Part shown: positions 20,736 to 31,791 of the stretch, one piece after another
How positions within the stretch are numbered: position 1 is the stretch's first letter
Layout: each line of letters opens with the position of its first letter
Source of the DNA: Diphasiastrum complanatum
Taxonomy: Eukaryota > Streptophyta > Lycopodiopsida > Lycopodiales > Lycopodiaceae
Direction of reading: 5' to 3'
DNA length: 64,000 nt
Assembly: GCA_029204225.1 (NCBI GenBank)
Contig: CM055099.1
Coordinates: forward strand, 68,317,084 to 68,381,083
Position numbers and translations under genes: made by a program
Notes under the pieces: model-generated
What the model was told of the DNA's origin: nothing
Seen by the model: only the letters and a program-made list of their open reading frames with translations
The model's database searches: none

Positions 20736-21442
20736 TCTAATACCATGACAAAATTTCCTGCAAGTTCACACGTGTGAATGATCTTATTAAGCTTTATGAT
20801 TTGCACACAAACTAATTCTAGATTGAATATCAAGATCTAGTACAGAATTTAATGGCTTAATCACAATCTAGCATGCTAAGAATCAAAGAATGATAGCTTT
20901 GATTTACGAGAGAGAAAAAGTACAAGAATTTAGTGCACGAGCATAAGCCTTAACACGAGTAAGAGAGAGAAAGAGAGAGCAATAATCAAGCAAATGATAG
21001 TGTGAATCCAAAATGGCATAGAGTAGCTTCAAAGCTTGGTTCTTTATCAAAGATTATGAGAATGTCTATACATATTTATGGAGTTTGAGGTAGCTCGAGG
21101 TAGAACCACATCCATCCACCTTCCATCCACATCTACGAGTGAAAACTAGAGTATTAGTGACATTTGTCACATCTCATGCATGCATTTCTACCTACTTTTA
21201 CCAAGTGTCATTTTTCCAACTAGAATTGTACAAATCATCATGCATGTGTCCATTTCACTTTGTGCATGCCTTGCATGTCACTATGGATCACTTACAAACA
21301 TTGCATGTGATATGCCACGAGTTTCTACAAGCATATTAATGACATTTCTAAGTCTACAATCTATATGCAAGTTGTATGCTACCAACTAGACTTGAGAAAC
21401 TCATATAGCTCAAGTTACTTCTAGGCCAAATTTGGCATTTAC
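20736..21442 (-). repeat. Probable 5' LTR of the 19.8-20.7 kb copia derivative
   Basis: It begins on the plus strand with CTAATACCA, a one-base variant of the Met primer-site complement, followed by TGACAAAATTTCC and CACACGTGTG at 20767-20776. It ends near GGCATTTACA at about 21442. It is rich in TGCATG words (21170-21310). Only one copy is present, so the call rests on the primer-site position and TG..CA ends. Confidence 0.6.
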
Positions 21443-21545
21443 ATTATCAAACAACAAACTTGCATAGAAAAAAGGTTGTGGCAAGCCTAAAGTCAAGATA
21501 GATGATTTTTCATTTTCAACAGAGAGTGGGCTTCTACACCTCAAA

Positions 21546-23274
21546 ACAAGAATGGCCCCCTTGTCACTACATAATGGTGATGAGAAAGCAAACTTCACAT
21601 CAAAAGGCAAAACAAAGACTCATCCTTTAAAGAAGTTCCAAGGCAAGGAGGCCGAGGCAAAGGATGGAGTTCCAAGGCAAAACGAAGACTCATCCTTTAA
21701 AGAGGTTCCAAGGCAAGGAGGCCGAGGCAAAGGATGGAGGATCTACCTCCAAAGGAAAGCAAAAGAACAAAGCCAAGCTAAAGTGTTTCTTTTGTGGGAA
21801 GAAAGGACACTTTGCTTCTGAATGTTATAAAAAGAAGAATGTACAAGGGAGTGAAGATCAAGGCAACCTTGCACAAGGGGAGGAGGAAGAGGATGGCTTC
21901 AACACATCTTTGATGGCAGCATCTACACCAAGATCAAGCCAAGAGACATGGTGGATTGATAGTGGTGCTAGTTCTCACATGTCATTCAACAAGCATTATT
22001 TTTCTACTCTACCCTTTTATAATGATTCTATGAAGTCAATCTACACTACTAGTGATCAAGAATTTAAGATAGATGGCATAGGATCTATTCCATTATGCTT
22101 AGGATCATCTAAGAGGATAGATCTTGATAATGTTTTGTATGTTCCATCCATTACACAAAACTTGCTTAGTGTTGGTCAATTAATGGACAATGGACTAGAT
22201 GTAGATTTCAAGAATGGAGTGTGTTCGATCTTGAAAAGTGATAAGTGCATAGCTAGTGGCATTAAGCAAGGAAGACTCTTTAAGTTGGATGCCAATGTGG
22301 CTATTGAAAGTGTGAACATGGTTAGGGAGGAGTTGACTCAAGTGGAGCTTTGGCACAAAAGATTGGGCCATCCTAATTTTCAATCAATGGAATCCATGGC
22401 ATCAAAGGAGCTAGTTCTCAGCCTACCAAAAGCTTTCAAAAAGTGTGGCAAAGTGTGTGAGGCATGTGGCCTTTCAAAGTCACACAAGACTTCCTACAGG
22501 AGATCTTTAACAAGATCTACCTCACCTTTGGATCTTATCCATTCGGATGTACATGCTTTTTTTCATGAAAGTAATGGAGGTGCTTTAGTGTATGTGACTT
22601 TTGTAGATGATTGTACTAGATACACTTGGATTGAATTATTTCCTAAGAAGAGCTTGTATATGAAGCTTTTGTAAAGTTCAAGTCTCTAGTGGAAAAGCAA
22701 CTTAGTTCCTACATTAAAGTTCTAAGATGTGATAATGGAGGAGAGTATATCTCCAACAAGATGAGAGACTTTTGTGAGATCAATGGCATTAAGAGAGAGC
22801 TCACTTGTTCGTACACCCCCCAACAAAATGGGGTGGCCGAGAAAAAAAATAGGAGCCTTTGTGAATGTGCAAAGTCTTTAAGACTTGATGCATCTCTACC
22901 CATCTCTTTTTGGAGGAGGCCATAACTTGTGCTAATTACTTATGTAATAGACTTCCTAGTAGTGCTATTGTTGGGATCTCACCATTTCAAGATTTTTTTT
23001 GGCAATAAGCCCAATGTTAAAGATTTTAAAGTGTTTGGATGTCCACATTCCTTTGGAAACTAGAAGGAAAGAAGATGCAACTTCCTTCAAAGAAATATTT
23101 GTGGGCTATAGTGAAAATAGAAAAGGATATAGGATATTTGATCCTATTTCAAGCAAAATAAAAGTTAGCAAGGATGTCTTATTTGATGAATCTCAAAGTT
23201 ACAAGATGTCTCCAAATGCATCTAATCTTTTAGGTGATGAAGATCTTGCAACACCCGAGGAGGAGCCTCATTAG
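21546..23274 (+). pseudogene. Copia C gag (C-terminal)-protease-integrase
   Basis: In order: the end of gag, a knuckle CFFCGKKGHFASEC, protease WWIDSGASSHM, LWHKRLGHPNFQSM, integrase HSDVHAFF..VDDCTRYTW, LRCDNGGEYISNKM and PQQNGVAEKKN, and the integrase C-terminus (RKGYRIFDPISSK). A 70-bp tandem duplication near the start shifts the frame, and further shifts occur near 22670 and 22925. The gag N-terminus and 5' LTR are missing. The frame stops at 23274, exactly at the edge of a TIR element. The element resumes at 29861. Confidence 0.9.
21601..21740 (+). repeat. 70-bp tandem duplication in copia C gag
   Basis: 21601-21670 and 21671-21740 are near-identical units, each ending GAGGCCGAGGCAAAGGATGGAG. 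Because 70 is not a multiple of 3, the duplication changes the gag reading frame. Confidence 0.95.
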
Positions 23275-23317
23275 AGGAGTTCTAAATCCAAAAAAGACCC
23301 TTTTTAAAAATTCTTTT

Positions 23318-24054
23318 TGTGAAGAATTGAAAAAGATTATCTATGTTAGATATAGGGGTCTTATGTTTTTTACATCAAGCATCTAGGTGTAGGATGTTGA
23401 TAGGAATAAATTTGGCATAGATGGCAAATTATGCATTTCCACTTGTAATGCCACTATTGAGCCAAAATAGAGTAAGAGGCTAAACACTTGCTAATTAGAG
23501 TGTAGACAAGTGTAAAGTTTTTGTTTGATGAATTCCAAGAGGTCCAATAGGATATAGAGGTGGAACCTTGTGAGGTCCAATAGGAAATTGAGGTGTGCTT
23601 GAATATACTCCAATAGAATTAAGAGGTGCATAGATCAATGATCCAATAGGATCAAGAGGTGACAAAATGTGGTCCAATCATAGTTAAGCATAGTGGTAGC
23701 TCGTGGACCTACTAGTATCATTGTACTCCTCATTTTGAAGTCAATTGATTTGGTGATTTCATGGATTTTGTGAGTTATTGGATTTCTAGCTTTCTCTCTC
23801 TACCCGAGAGCTCTTGATGCATTTTCTCTCTCTACCCAAGGAGAGTAGCTTGTTTTTACTTAGATTATTTTTTGAATACTTCCCACACGTGTGAGTGAGA
23901 TTTGGAAGTGATTGAATGCATGTAGTAGTGTGTTTTTGCCATAGGATTCAAGATTGATCTTGAATCTCAATCTAGTCTTGATCTTGGTGCATCTACACAC
24001 CTTAGGAGATCACAAGTACATGTAGTGGACAGTCCACACGTGTGAAATTCAACA
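23318..24054 (+). repeat. Copia A 5' LTR
   Basis: 737 bases, TGTGAAGAATTG to TTCAACA. It contains CACACGTGTG twice (23884-23893 and 24035-24044), the second only 11 bases before the primer site. Confidence 0.97.
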
Positions 24055-24067
24055 TGGTATCAGAGCC
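24055..24067 (+). promoter_or_regulatory. Copia A primer binding site (tRNA-iMet)
   Basis: TGGTATCAGAGCC directly abuts the LTR end without a spacer. Confidence 0.95.
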
Positions 24068-24784
24068 TACCTAAGGTTACCATGCATTTTGATTCATCTA
24101 AGTGAAAAAATTTTCATCAATCTTGAGCTAGAAGTTGTCAAGGCCCATTTTCCTAGCTATCAATCTTGGATCAAAAGAGATCAAAAGGACATTGATTGGG
24201 TCTGACCTGGTACTCTACGGAATCAGGTGCTCAGACACGTGTGAGGAACATCCAATTTCAGTTTGGAAGTTCTCTCTCATGTTTGATCCATTTATCTTGC
24301 TTGATAGCTTGTTTGGAAGCTATTTTTGTTTAGTTTTTGTTGCAATCAGTTTCATTCCATTTGGTTGAGCCAATCAAAAGTTATAAGCTTTTGAAGAGGG
24401 TTAGGTAGGGCACCTAGACCTAGGTGGACACATTTGGTTTGGTCAAGAGATTGCTTGGTTGATCCAAAATCACAGTTCTATGCTTGCCAATCTCATCTAT
24501 ATGTGATCTAGGCACTGTTTTGAGATCTTAGCCATTTTGTTTCATGCAATATCATTGTATTTGAGTCAAATTTGGTTTCTTAGTGTATTTCACACGTGCT
24601 TGCCTATACTCCATCATTTGATGTGAAATAGATCTTGTTTTAGAGAGATTTGAGTAGCTAGTGAGAATCAATTCACAAATTGTTGTAAGATCTTTCATAG
24701 GAGGAGATAGTACTCAATTATTGGATCCTATTGAAAGTGTGTAACAACATTTATTGTTCATCATTTGAGTTTTCTTCACTTCAA

Positions 24785-26557
24785 ATGTCTTCAATGGGTT
24801 CATCCTTGTTGGAACCAAGTGAAAGATTGACCACTTCAAATTATTCAATTTGGAAAATGAGGATGGAGTCCATCTTGATCCTTCAAGACGTGATGGACAT
24901 AGTTCTTGGCCTTGAAGAAGAACCACAAGTTCTTCAAGAGGTTCAAAAATACAAAAAGAGAGCTAGGATGGCTCTCCACTACATTAAGATGAATGTCTCT
25001 AATGAGATATTGAGGGAGATAGGTACTTGTACAACAGCCAAAGAAGCTTGGGATTGTCTCAAGACTATCTATGAGGCTAAGAATACCTCTAGGCTTCTCA
25101 CTCTTAGGAATCAAATCTTTCAAAGTAGCCAAAAGAGTGATGAGAGTGCATCTAGTTATGTTTTGAGAGTAAAAGATATTCATAGAGAGCTTGCTTGTAT
25201 TGGTGATTCCATCAATCAAAATGAGCTAGTTCAAGTCATTCTCAATGGCTTGAGAAGTGAATTTGATAATCTTGTCCAATCCTATGCCATTAAGGAGGAG
25301 CTACCAAGTTTGGAGGCTCTCCAAAGTGTGCTAATTTCAGAAGAATCAAGACAAGAGTACAAGCTCTTGAGGATGGACAAGCTTTCTCTCACTCATAATG
25401 ATGGCAAAGCTCTCTTTGCCAAGGATAAGCACAAAGAGAGGAGCAAGAACCAACATCAACAATCCTCAAGCAAGGACAAAGTCAAATCCAAAGACAAAGA
25501 TGAAGAGGAAGATGATTCTTCTAATGCTTCATCATCCAAGCTCAAGAAGAAGAAGAAGATCAAGTGCTTTTATTGTGGCAAGAAAGGTCATTATGCCACC
25601 AATTTCTTCAAAAAGAAGAATCAACTCAAGCAAGCCAATATTACCAATGAGAAGGAAGACACTATTGCAAGTGATGGAGAGGGATCTCTTATGGTCTCTA
25701 GTTTCTCATCTACTCCTTTCAAGAAGGATGGCCTATGGTATATTGATAGTGGAGCCTCTTCACATATGTGTAGCTCCAAGGACTCTTTCTCTTCTATTGC
25801 ACCTTATGATGGAGTGAAGAAATCAATATACACTGCAAATGATTTTGAATGTCCTATTGAAGGCATAGGGAACATTCCCTTGAAGCTTGCATCCTCTAAA
25901 GTTCTTTATCTCTCTAGAGTTCTTTATGTACCTAAGCTTACCAAGAATCTTATTAGTGTTGGCCAATTGCTTGATAATGGCCTTGATGTAAAATTCAATG
26001 TTGATACTTGCACTATCAAGAAGAATGATGAGATACTTGCATTAGGATCTAGATTTGGTGGCATCTATAAACTAGATCCAAATGAGTATGTGAATGCTTG
26101 TAATGTTGCTCTTGTGAACAAGCTCTCTATGGAGGAATTATGGCATAGGAGGTTGGGACATCCCAACTACAAATCCATGCTCTCTATGATCAAAGAATCC
26201 AAAGCTATTGGCTTGCCAAAGTCATTCTCCAAGAAGATCAAGCCTTGTGAGGCTTGTGCTATTGCTAAATCTCACAAAAAGCCATTTACAAGATCTTCTA
26301 TCAAAAGCAAGCATCCTTTGGAGTTAATCCACTCGGATGTGCATTTCTCATCAACTACAAGCAAGGGAGGAGCCACTTGTTTTGTTACTTTCATTGATGA
26401 TTACACAAGATTCACTTGGATATATCTTCTTGCTTCAAAATCTATGGTGTTTGATCATTTCCTTATTTTCAAAGCTTATGTAGAGAAGCAATTTTCACTT
26501 AAGATTAAAGCTCTTAGAAGTGATGGAGGTGGTGAATATATCTCCAATAAATTTTAA
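24785..26557 (+). CDS. Copia A gag-protease-integrase N-terminus
   Basis: From MSSMGSSLLEPSERL. This ATG fits the relative at 16876; the frame is open from 24731. Gag has NYSIWKMRMESI and ELVQVILNGL. The knuckle is CFYCGKKGHYATNF: the final Cys is Phe, whereas the relative at 16 kb keeps Cys, so zinc binding should be damaged. Protease DSGASSHM, LWHRRLGHPNYKSM and integrase HSDVHFS..FIDDYTRFTW and LRSDGGGEYIS follow. A TAA at 26555-26557 ends it. The next frame is in phase, so this is one nonsense change in a single polyprotein. Confidence 0.95.
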   Translation: MSSMGSSLLEPSERLTTSNYSIWKMRMESILILQDVMDIVLGLEEEPQVLQEVQKYKKRARMALHYIKMNVSNEILREIGTCTTAKEAWDCLKTIYEAKNTSRLLTLRNQIFQSSQKSDESASSYVLRVKDIHRELACIGDSINQNELVQVILNGLRSEFDNLVQSYAIKEELPSLEALQSVLISEESRQEYKLLRMDKLSLTHNDGKALFAKDKHKERSKNQHQQSSSKDKVKSKDKDEEEDDSSNASSSKLKKKKKIKCFYCGKKGHYATNFFKKKNQLKQANITNEKEDTIASDGEGSLMVSSFSSTPFKKDGLWYIDSGASSHMCSSKDSFSSIAPYDGVKKSIYTANDFECPIEGIGNIPLKLASSKVLYLSRVLYVPKLTKNLISVGQLLDNGLDVKFNVDTCTIKKNDEILALGSRFGGIYKLDPNEYVNACNVALVNKLSMEELWHRRLGHPNYKSMLSMIKESKAIGLPKSFSKKIKPCEACAIAKSHKKPFTRSSIKSKHPLELIHSDVHFSSTTSKGGATCFVTFIDDYTRFTWIYLLASKSMVFDHFLIFKAYVEKQFSLKIKALRSDGGGEYISNKF

Positions 26558-28774
26558 GATTTTTGTGAGCTTGAAGGCATTAAAAGAGAGTTTTCTTGTG
26601 CCTACTCTCCATCTCAAAATGGAGTGGCCGAGAGAAAGAATAGATCTCTATGTGAATGTGCAAAATCTATGAGAATTGAGGCATCTTTGCCCAAAGATTT
26701 TTGGGGAGAAGCCATTAATTGTGCAAATTATCTTTGCAATAGGCTCCCACATATAGCTCTTGGAGGAAAGTCACCATATGAAATCTTATTTTTGAAGAAG
26801 CCTAAGGTTGATCACCTTAGAGTTTTTGGATGCTTATGCTTTGTTCATATTCCCTTGGAAACAAGGAAGAAGGAAAATCCTAGTGCATGCAAAGGGATCA
26901 TGGTTGGATACTCATCCACCAAGAAGGCCTATAGAGTCTTTATACTCTCTACTTCTCAAGTTATTGAAAGTAGAGATGTTGTCTTTCATGAAGATCAACA
27001 CTCATCATTTGAAGAGGCCGAGATCAAGAAATCTATGGATGCATCATCAATTATTGATTTTGAAGACAATCATGATGTGATGGGGTCGAGATTTGAAGAA
27101 GACTCTCCTCGGATTTTTTCACCAAGAAGATCCATGAGAGATAGATCTGAGCCTAAGAGGCTCTCATATGTTGACAAAGGCAAACAAGTGGATCTTGATT
27201 CCACTAATTATGTTTTTTATGTCTCTCATGAAGAGCCAAAGAATGTACAAGAGGCACTCAATACCAAGGAGTGGTATGATGCCATGAAGCAAGAGTATGA
27301 TGCATTGATCACCAACAATTCTTGGGAGCTTGTGGATCCTCCTTCCAACAAGCATGTGATTGGTTGCAAGTGGGTATTTCGGATCAAGTTCAATCATGAT
27401 GGCACCATCAACAAGCATAAAGCAAGATTATGTGCCAAAGGATTTGCTCAAATCCATGGTCTTGATTATGAGGAGACCTTTGCACCCGTTGCAAAGATGG
27501 TGACAATAAGAATTCTTATTTCTCTTGCTTGTTTTTTCAAGTGGAAGGTGTTCCAATTAGGTGTATCCAATGCTTTTCTAAATGGTTATCTTGAGGAGGA
27601 GATCTATATGGAACAACCTCAAGGATTCACCAAGGATGAGTCCAAAGTGTGCTTGCTCTTCAAAAGTCTTTATGGACTCAAGCAAGCACCAAGATCATGG
27701 TATTCAAGACTTAACTCTTTTCTTATCTCACTAGGATTTACTCTTAGTGACTATGATCCTTCCATGTATCTAAAGTTTGTTGATAGCAATATTGTCATTC
27801 TTCTAATTTATGTTGATGACATTATTCTTTGTGGAAGTTGTATCAAGCTAGTTGATGAAACCAAGCTAGCACTTGGATGTGAGTTTAAAATGCAAGATCT
27901 AGGAGAGATACATTACATCCTAGGCCTAGAAATTGATTTTTATGAAAATCATGTCTTTATATGCCAATCTAGATATGCCCACTCTATGTTGAAAAAATTC
28001 CATATGGAAAATTCTAAGAGCATAGATACTCCAATGGAGCAAATTGTAAAAGATCCTAATAAAGGTGATGAAAGATCCTTTGAGGACATCACACTTTTTA
28101 GGAGTCTTGTAGGCTCCTTGATTTGGCTTACCATTACTAGGCCCGATCTTAGTTTTTGTGTGCACAAATTGAGTCAATTTATGCAAGAACCTAAGATCCA
28201 TCATTGGAAGATGGCCAAGAGGATTCTAAGATATGTATCTTCATCTTGTGATTGTGGTCTACTTTATAAAAGTGAAGATCTATCCATTATTGGCTACTCG
28301 GATTCGGACTTTGCAAGTGACAAGATGGATCGAAAGTCTATTAGTGCATACACTATCTTTCTTGGAGGCAATCTAATATCTTGGCTTTCCAAAAAGCAAG
28401 ATACTATATCTCTCTCTTCATGTGAGGCCAAGTACAAAGCACTCACTACAACTACCAAAGAAGTGCTTTGGATCAAGAGGTTATTAATGGAACTAAAGTG
28501 CATCAAGGAGGATGATCTACCAATGATCAAGTGTGATAACATCTCGGCCCAAGCTCTTGCCAATAATCCCATATTTCATGCAAGAAGCAAGCACATAGAA
28601 GTGGCACACCATTTTGTGAGAGAAAAGCTTATTGGAGGAGAAATCTATTTGGAGCATGTCAACTCGTCCTCTTGTATTGCCGATCTACTCACCAAGCCTT
28701 TGAGCAAAAGTGCTTTCATCAAGCATAGATCTAATCTTGGAGTTATATCAAGATCAATGCTCAAATCTTCATAG
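26558..28774 (+). CDS. Copia A integrase C-terminus-RT-RNase H
   Basis: Continues in phase after the stop; the first ATG is at 26624. It has SPSQNGVAERKN (third integrase acidic residue), the integrase C-terminus (KKAYRVFILST), then RT from KEWYDAMKQEYDAL. RT motif A reads [12 protein letters not shown], where relatives have LDV or MDV, so a metal-binding Asp is Gly. The second box YVDDIILCG is intact. RNase H runs YSDSDFASDKMDRKS to LTKPL. It ends just before the purine tract TTTGAGGAGGAG (28781-28792). The RT is predicted inactive. Confidence 0.95.
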   Translation, partial: DFCELEGIKREFSCAYSPSQNGVAERKNRSLCECAKSMRIEASLPKDFWGEAINCANYLCNRLPHIALGGKSPYEILFLKKPKVDHLRVFGCLCFVHIPLETRKKENPSACKGIMVGYSSTKKAYRVFILSTSQVIESRDVVFHEDQHSSFEEAEIKKSMDASSIIDFEDNHDVMGSRFEEDSPRIFSPRRSMRDRSEPKRLSYVDKGKQVDLDSTNYVFYVSHEEPKNVQEALNTKEWYDAMKQEYDALITNNSWELVDPPSNKHVIGCKWVFRIKFNHDGTINKHKARLCAKGFAQIHGLDYEETFAPVAKMVTIRILISLACFFKWKVFQLGVSNAFLNGYLEEEIYMEQPQGFTKDESKVCLLFKSLYGLKQAPRSWYSRLNSFLISLGFTLSDYDPSMYLKFVDSNIVILLIYVDDIILCGSCIKLVDETKLALGCEFKMQDLGEIHYILGLEIDFYENHVFICQSRYAHSMLKKFHMENSKSIDTPMEQIVKDPNKGDERSFEDITLFRSLVGSLIWLTITRPDLSFCVHKLSQFMQEPKIHHWKMAKRILRYVSSSCDCGLLYKSEDLSIIGYSDSDFASDKMDRKSISAYTIFLGGNLISWLSKKQDTISLSSCEAKYKALTTTTKEVLWIKRLLMELKCIKEDDLPMIKCDNISAQALANNPIFHARSKHIEVAHHFVREKLIGGEIYLEHVNSSSCIADLLTKPLSKSAFIKHRSNLGVISRSMLKSS

Positions 28775-28780
28775 ATAATT

Positions 28781-28792
28781 TTTGAGGAGGAG
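28781..28792 (+). promoter_or_regulatory. Copia A polypurine tract
   Basis: TTTGAGGAGGAG immediately before the TGTGAAG start of the 3' LTR. Confidence 0.9.
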
Positions 28793-29529
28793 TGTGAAGA
28801 ATTGAAAAAGATTATCTATGTTAGATATAGGGGTCTTATGTTTTTTACATCAAGCATCTAGGTGTAGGATGTTGATAGGAATAAATTTGGCATAGATGGC
28901 AAATTATGCATTTCCACTTGTAATGCCACTATTGAGCCAAAATAGAGTAAGAGGCTAAACACTTGCTAATTAGAGTGTAGACAAGTGTAAAGTTTTTGTT
29001 TGATGAATTCCAAGAGGTCCAATAGGATATAGAGGTGGAACCTTGTGAGGTCCAATAGGAAATTGAGGTGTGCTTGAATATACTCCAATAGAATTAAGAG
29101 GTGCATAGATCAATGATCCAATAGGATCAAGAGGTGACAAAATGTGGTCCAATCATAGTTAAGCATAGTGGTAGCTCGTGGACCTACTAGTATCATTGTA
29201 CTCCTCATTTTGAAGTCAATTGATTTGGTGATTTCATGGATTTTGTGAGTTATTGGATTTCTAGCTTTCTCTCTCTACCCGAGAGCTCTTGATGCATTTT
29301 CTCTCTCTACCCGAGGAGAGTAGCTTGTTTTTACTTAGATTATTTTTTGAATACTTTCCACACGTGTGAGTGAGAGTTGGAAGTGATTGAATGCATGTAG
29401 TAGTGTGTTTTTGCCATAGGATTCAAGATTGATCTTGAATCTCAATCTAGTCTTGATCTTGGTGCATCTACACACCTTAGGAGATCACAAGTACATGTAG
29501 TGGACAGTCCACACTTGTGAAATTCAACA
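28793..29529 (+). repeat. Copia A 3' LTR
   Basis: 737 bases; four substitutions relative to the 5' LTR. One of them changes the second CACACGTGTG to CACACTTGTG; the other box (29359-29368) is kept. Confidence 0.97.
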
Positions 29530-29860
29530 CTTTTTATATTTTTTCTCAAATTTTTCTTACACATGGACCAATCAAAACACTCAAATTTGAAATCTACGTA
29601 ATGTAACTTTTTGAGTCCACATTTTGATTCCACACTAAAAATGGCATAACTTTTTAGTGGTAAGTCCAAATTTAGCAAAGTTTAGTGCATTAGGAAGCGC
29701 TCGACAAGAACTTTCCAGTGATATGTTAGAGTACATACTTCTGGGCTAGGATTAAAAAGTTATGGCAAGTCAAAAGTATTAGTGCTATAATATTTTAATA
29801 ATATAAACTACATCTTGCACGAATTCTTAAAGGGTCTTTTTGGAGCTCAAAGCTCCTCTA

Positions 29861-31577
29861 ATGCTTGAAAATGATCTTTTGGAAGATCAAAATCAAGTTC
29901 CAAAGGGGTCAAGAAGATCCACAAGGAGCAAGGCCGAGCCTTCAAGGCTCACATACTTTGAGAAAGGGAAGCAAAGGGAAGACACAACTCCTACCTCTTA
30001 CTCTTTTCTAACCACAATGCTTGAAGAGCCATCATGTTATGAAGATGCAAGTAGATCACAAATTTGGAGAGATGCAATGCAAGTAGAGTTTGATGCTTTG
30101 ATAGATAATCAAACTTGGAATCTTGTACACCTTCCATATGGGAAGAAGCCACTTACATGTAAGTGGATCTATAGATTAAAGTACAATCAAGATGGATCTA
30201 TAAGTAAGTACAAAGCTAGATTGGTTGCTAAGGGGTTTCTTCAAACTAAAGGCATAGATTATGAGAAAACTTTTGCACCTATAGCAAAGCTTGTAACTAT
30301 TAGATTGATCATATGTATTGCTACTTTGTTCAAGTGGAATCTCTATCAAATGGATGTGACCAATGCTTTCTCGAATCGCTACTTGGAGGAGGAAATATAC
30401 ATGTTGCAACCTGAGGGCTTCATCAAGGATGGTGAGGAGGACAAGGTTTGCCAGTTAAGGAAGAGCCTATATGGCTTGAAGCAAGCACCTGGAGCTTGGT
30501 ACTCTAGGTTGCATGATTTTCTCTACTTTCTTGGCTTTGTGATTAGCCCTTATGAGCCTTCTTTGTACATCAAATGTAATGATGGAAAGATCATCATTTT
30601 AGTTCTTGATGTTGATGATATCATTTTGATAGGAAATGATGGTGAAGGCATAAGAAAAGTTAAAGCTTCTTTGTCTAGTGAATTCAAGATGGTAGATCTA
30701 GGACTTCTAAAGTTTATACTTGGAATAGAAGTTGCTAGAGGTAGTGATTTTACTTTTATAAGTCAATCAAAGTATGCTACTTCCATTCTTGAAATTTTTG
30801 GCATGAAAGATTGTAAGGGGATTGACACCCCTATGGAGCAAGTTTGTAATGCTACTAATGACTGTGATGAAGCATCCTTTGAGGACATCACACTCTTTAG
30901 GAAGCTAGTAGGCTCCTTAATCTACTTGACAATCACTAGACCAAATTTGAGTTATAGTGTGAGAAAACTAAGTCAATATATGCAAGGTCCTTTGATGCAT
31001 CATTGGAAAAGTGCCAAGAGAGTGCTTAGATATGTCTCTTCTACTAGATTTTTTTTGGCATTCTCTATCAAGGATCTAACTTGTACTTGAGGGCATATTC
31101 GGATTCAAATTTTGTAGAAGACAAGATGGATAGAAGATCTATAAGTGCATTTGCCACCTTCCTTTGTGGAGGAGTGATATCTTGGCTTTTCAAAAAGCAA
31201 GATACAATTTCTCTTTCTTCTTGTGAGGCCGAGTACAAGGAATGACTTCAACAACCAAAGAACTCCTATGTCTAAGAAGATTTTTGGTGGAACCACAAGT
31301 GCTAAAGGCCGAGGAGATCCCTTGCATCTATTGTGACAATCAAGCTTCTCAACAAATTACCACCAATCCGATCTTCCATGCTAGAACAAATCATATTGAG
31401 ATAGCTCATCACTTTGTGAGGGAGAAGGTGCAATCCAAGGAGGTTCAACTTCGTCATGTGTTATCATCCGAGTGCATAGCTGATATTTTAACCAAACCTT
31501 TGGCTAAAGATCCATTTTTCAAGTTAAGAGATGCTCTTGGAGTTGTAGATAGATGTACATTAGACTTGCCAAGTTAG
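29861..31577 (+). pseudogene. Copia C RT-RNase H (continuation of 21.5-23.3 kb)
   Basis: Open from the TIR boundary: MLENDLLEDQNQVPKG linker, RT IWRDAMQVEFDALIDNQTW, motif A YQMDVTNAF (Asp kept), second box DVDD in place of YVDD (Tyr to Asp), LGIEVARGSDFTFISQ, then a frameshift around 31060-31100 and RNase H ending FHARTNHIEIAHHFVRE and ADILTKPLA at 31577. It is the 3' half of the element starting at 21546, displaced 6.6 kb by two nested insertions. Sequence is closer to copia B than A (for example LGIEV and GSDF). Confidence 0.92.
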
Positions 31578-31588
31578 AAGTGAGATGG

Positions 31589-31712
31589 TGTTAAAAATAT
31601 CACTTCCAACTTGATGTACTTTGTAGATCTTAAGATATTTTGATCTTCATAGGATCTCACACTTGTGGAGTCTGTTCCCACGTGTGAGTTTTAGTGCAAG
31701 CGTAGTTCGTGA
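31589..31712 (+). repeat. Copia C 3' LTR, truncated
   Basis: Starts TGTTAAAAATATCAC after a short purine stretch (AAGTGAGATGG), 12 bases past the pol stop. TGTTAAAAAT is also the copia B LTR start. Contains CCCACGTGTGAG near 31680. It is cut at about 31712, where a gypsy integrase shard begins. Confidence 0.75.
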
Positions 31713-31714
31713 AA

Positions 31715-31791
31715 TGGGGCCTCAACTATGTTGGTCCTATTCATCCTACAACAAGAGGATCTCAGGCTAGATATATCATTCTTGCAACTGT
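31715..31791 (+). pseudogene. Gypsy integrase shard
   Basis: The frame reads WGLNYVGPIHPTTRGSQARY then IILAT, matching WGLDYVGPIHPAAQRSHARY of the gypsy element at 41.6 kb, around the first catalytic Asp. Only about 26 codons survive. Confidence 0.85.

Larger units (their letters stand above)
23318..29529 (+). mobile_element. Copia A, complete Ty1/copia retrotransposon
   Basis: 6212 bp with two 737-bp LTRs, an adjacent Met primer site, one long gag-pol frame and a purine tract. It is flanked by the 5-bp duplication CTTTT (23313-23317, 29530-29534). The LTRs differ at 4 positions that I can find, so it is a recent insertion. Despite this the frame has three serious changes: loss of the last zinc-knuckle Cys, one stop in integrase, and Asp to Gly in RT motif A. 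Confidence 0.97.
23274..29858. mobile_element. MITE-like DNA transposon interrupted by copia A
   Basis: Left end GAGGAGTTCTAAATCC.. (23274-23317) and right end (29530-29858) are imperfect inverted repeats of about 40 bases: the complement of the right end reads GAGGAGCTTTGAGCTCC then AAAAAGACCC, against AAAAAAGACCC on the left. Both ends are flanked by TA (23272-23273, 29859-29860), suggesting Tc1/mariner-Stowaway type. Without copia A it is about 370 bp and non-coding. It interrupts copia C between the integrase C-terminus and RT. Confidence 0.75.

Noticed and set aside
23495-23677. 60-codon minus frame repeated at 28970-29152
   Set aside because: Lies within the two copia A LTRs; the repeat is the LTR pair, not a gene.
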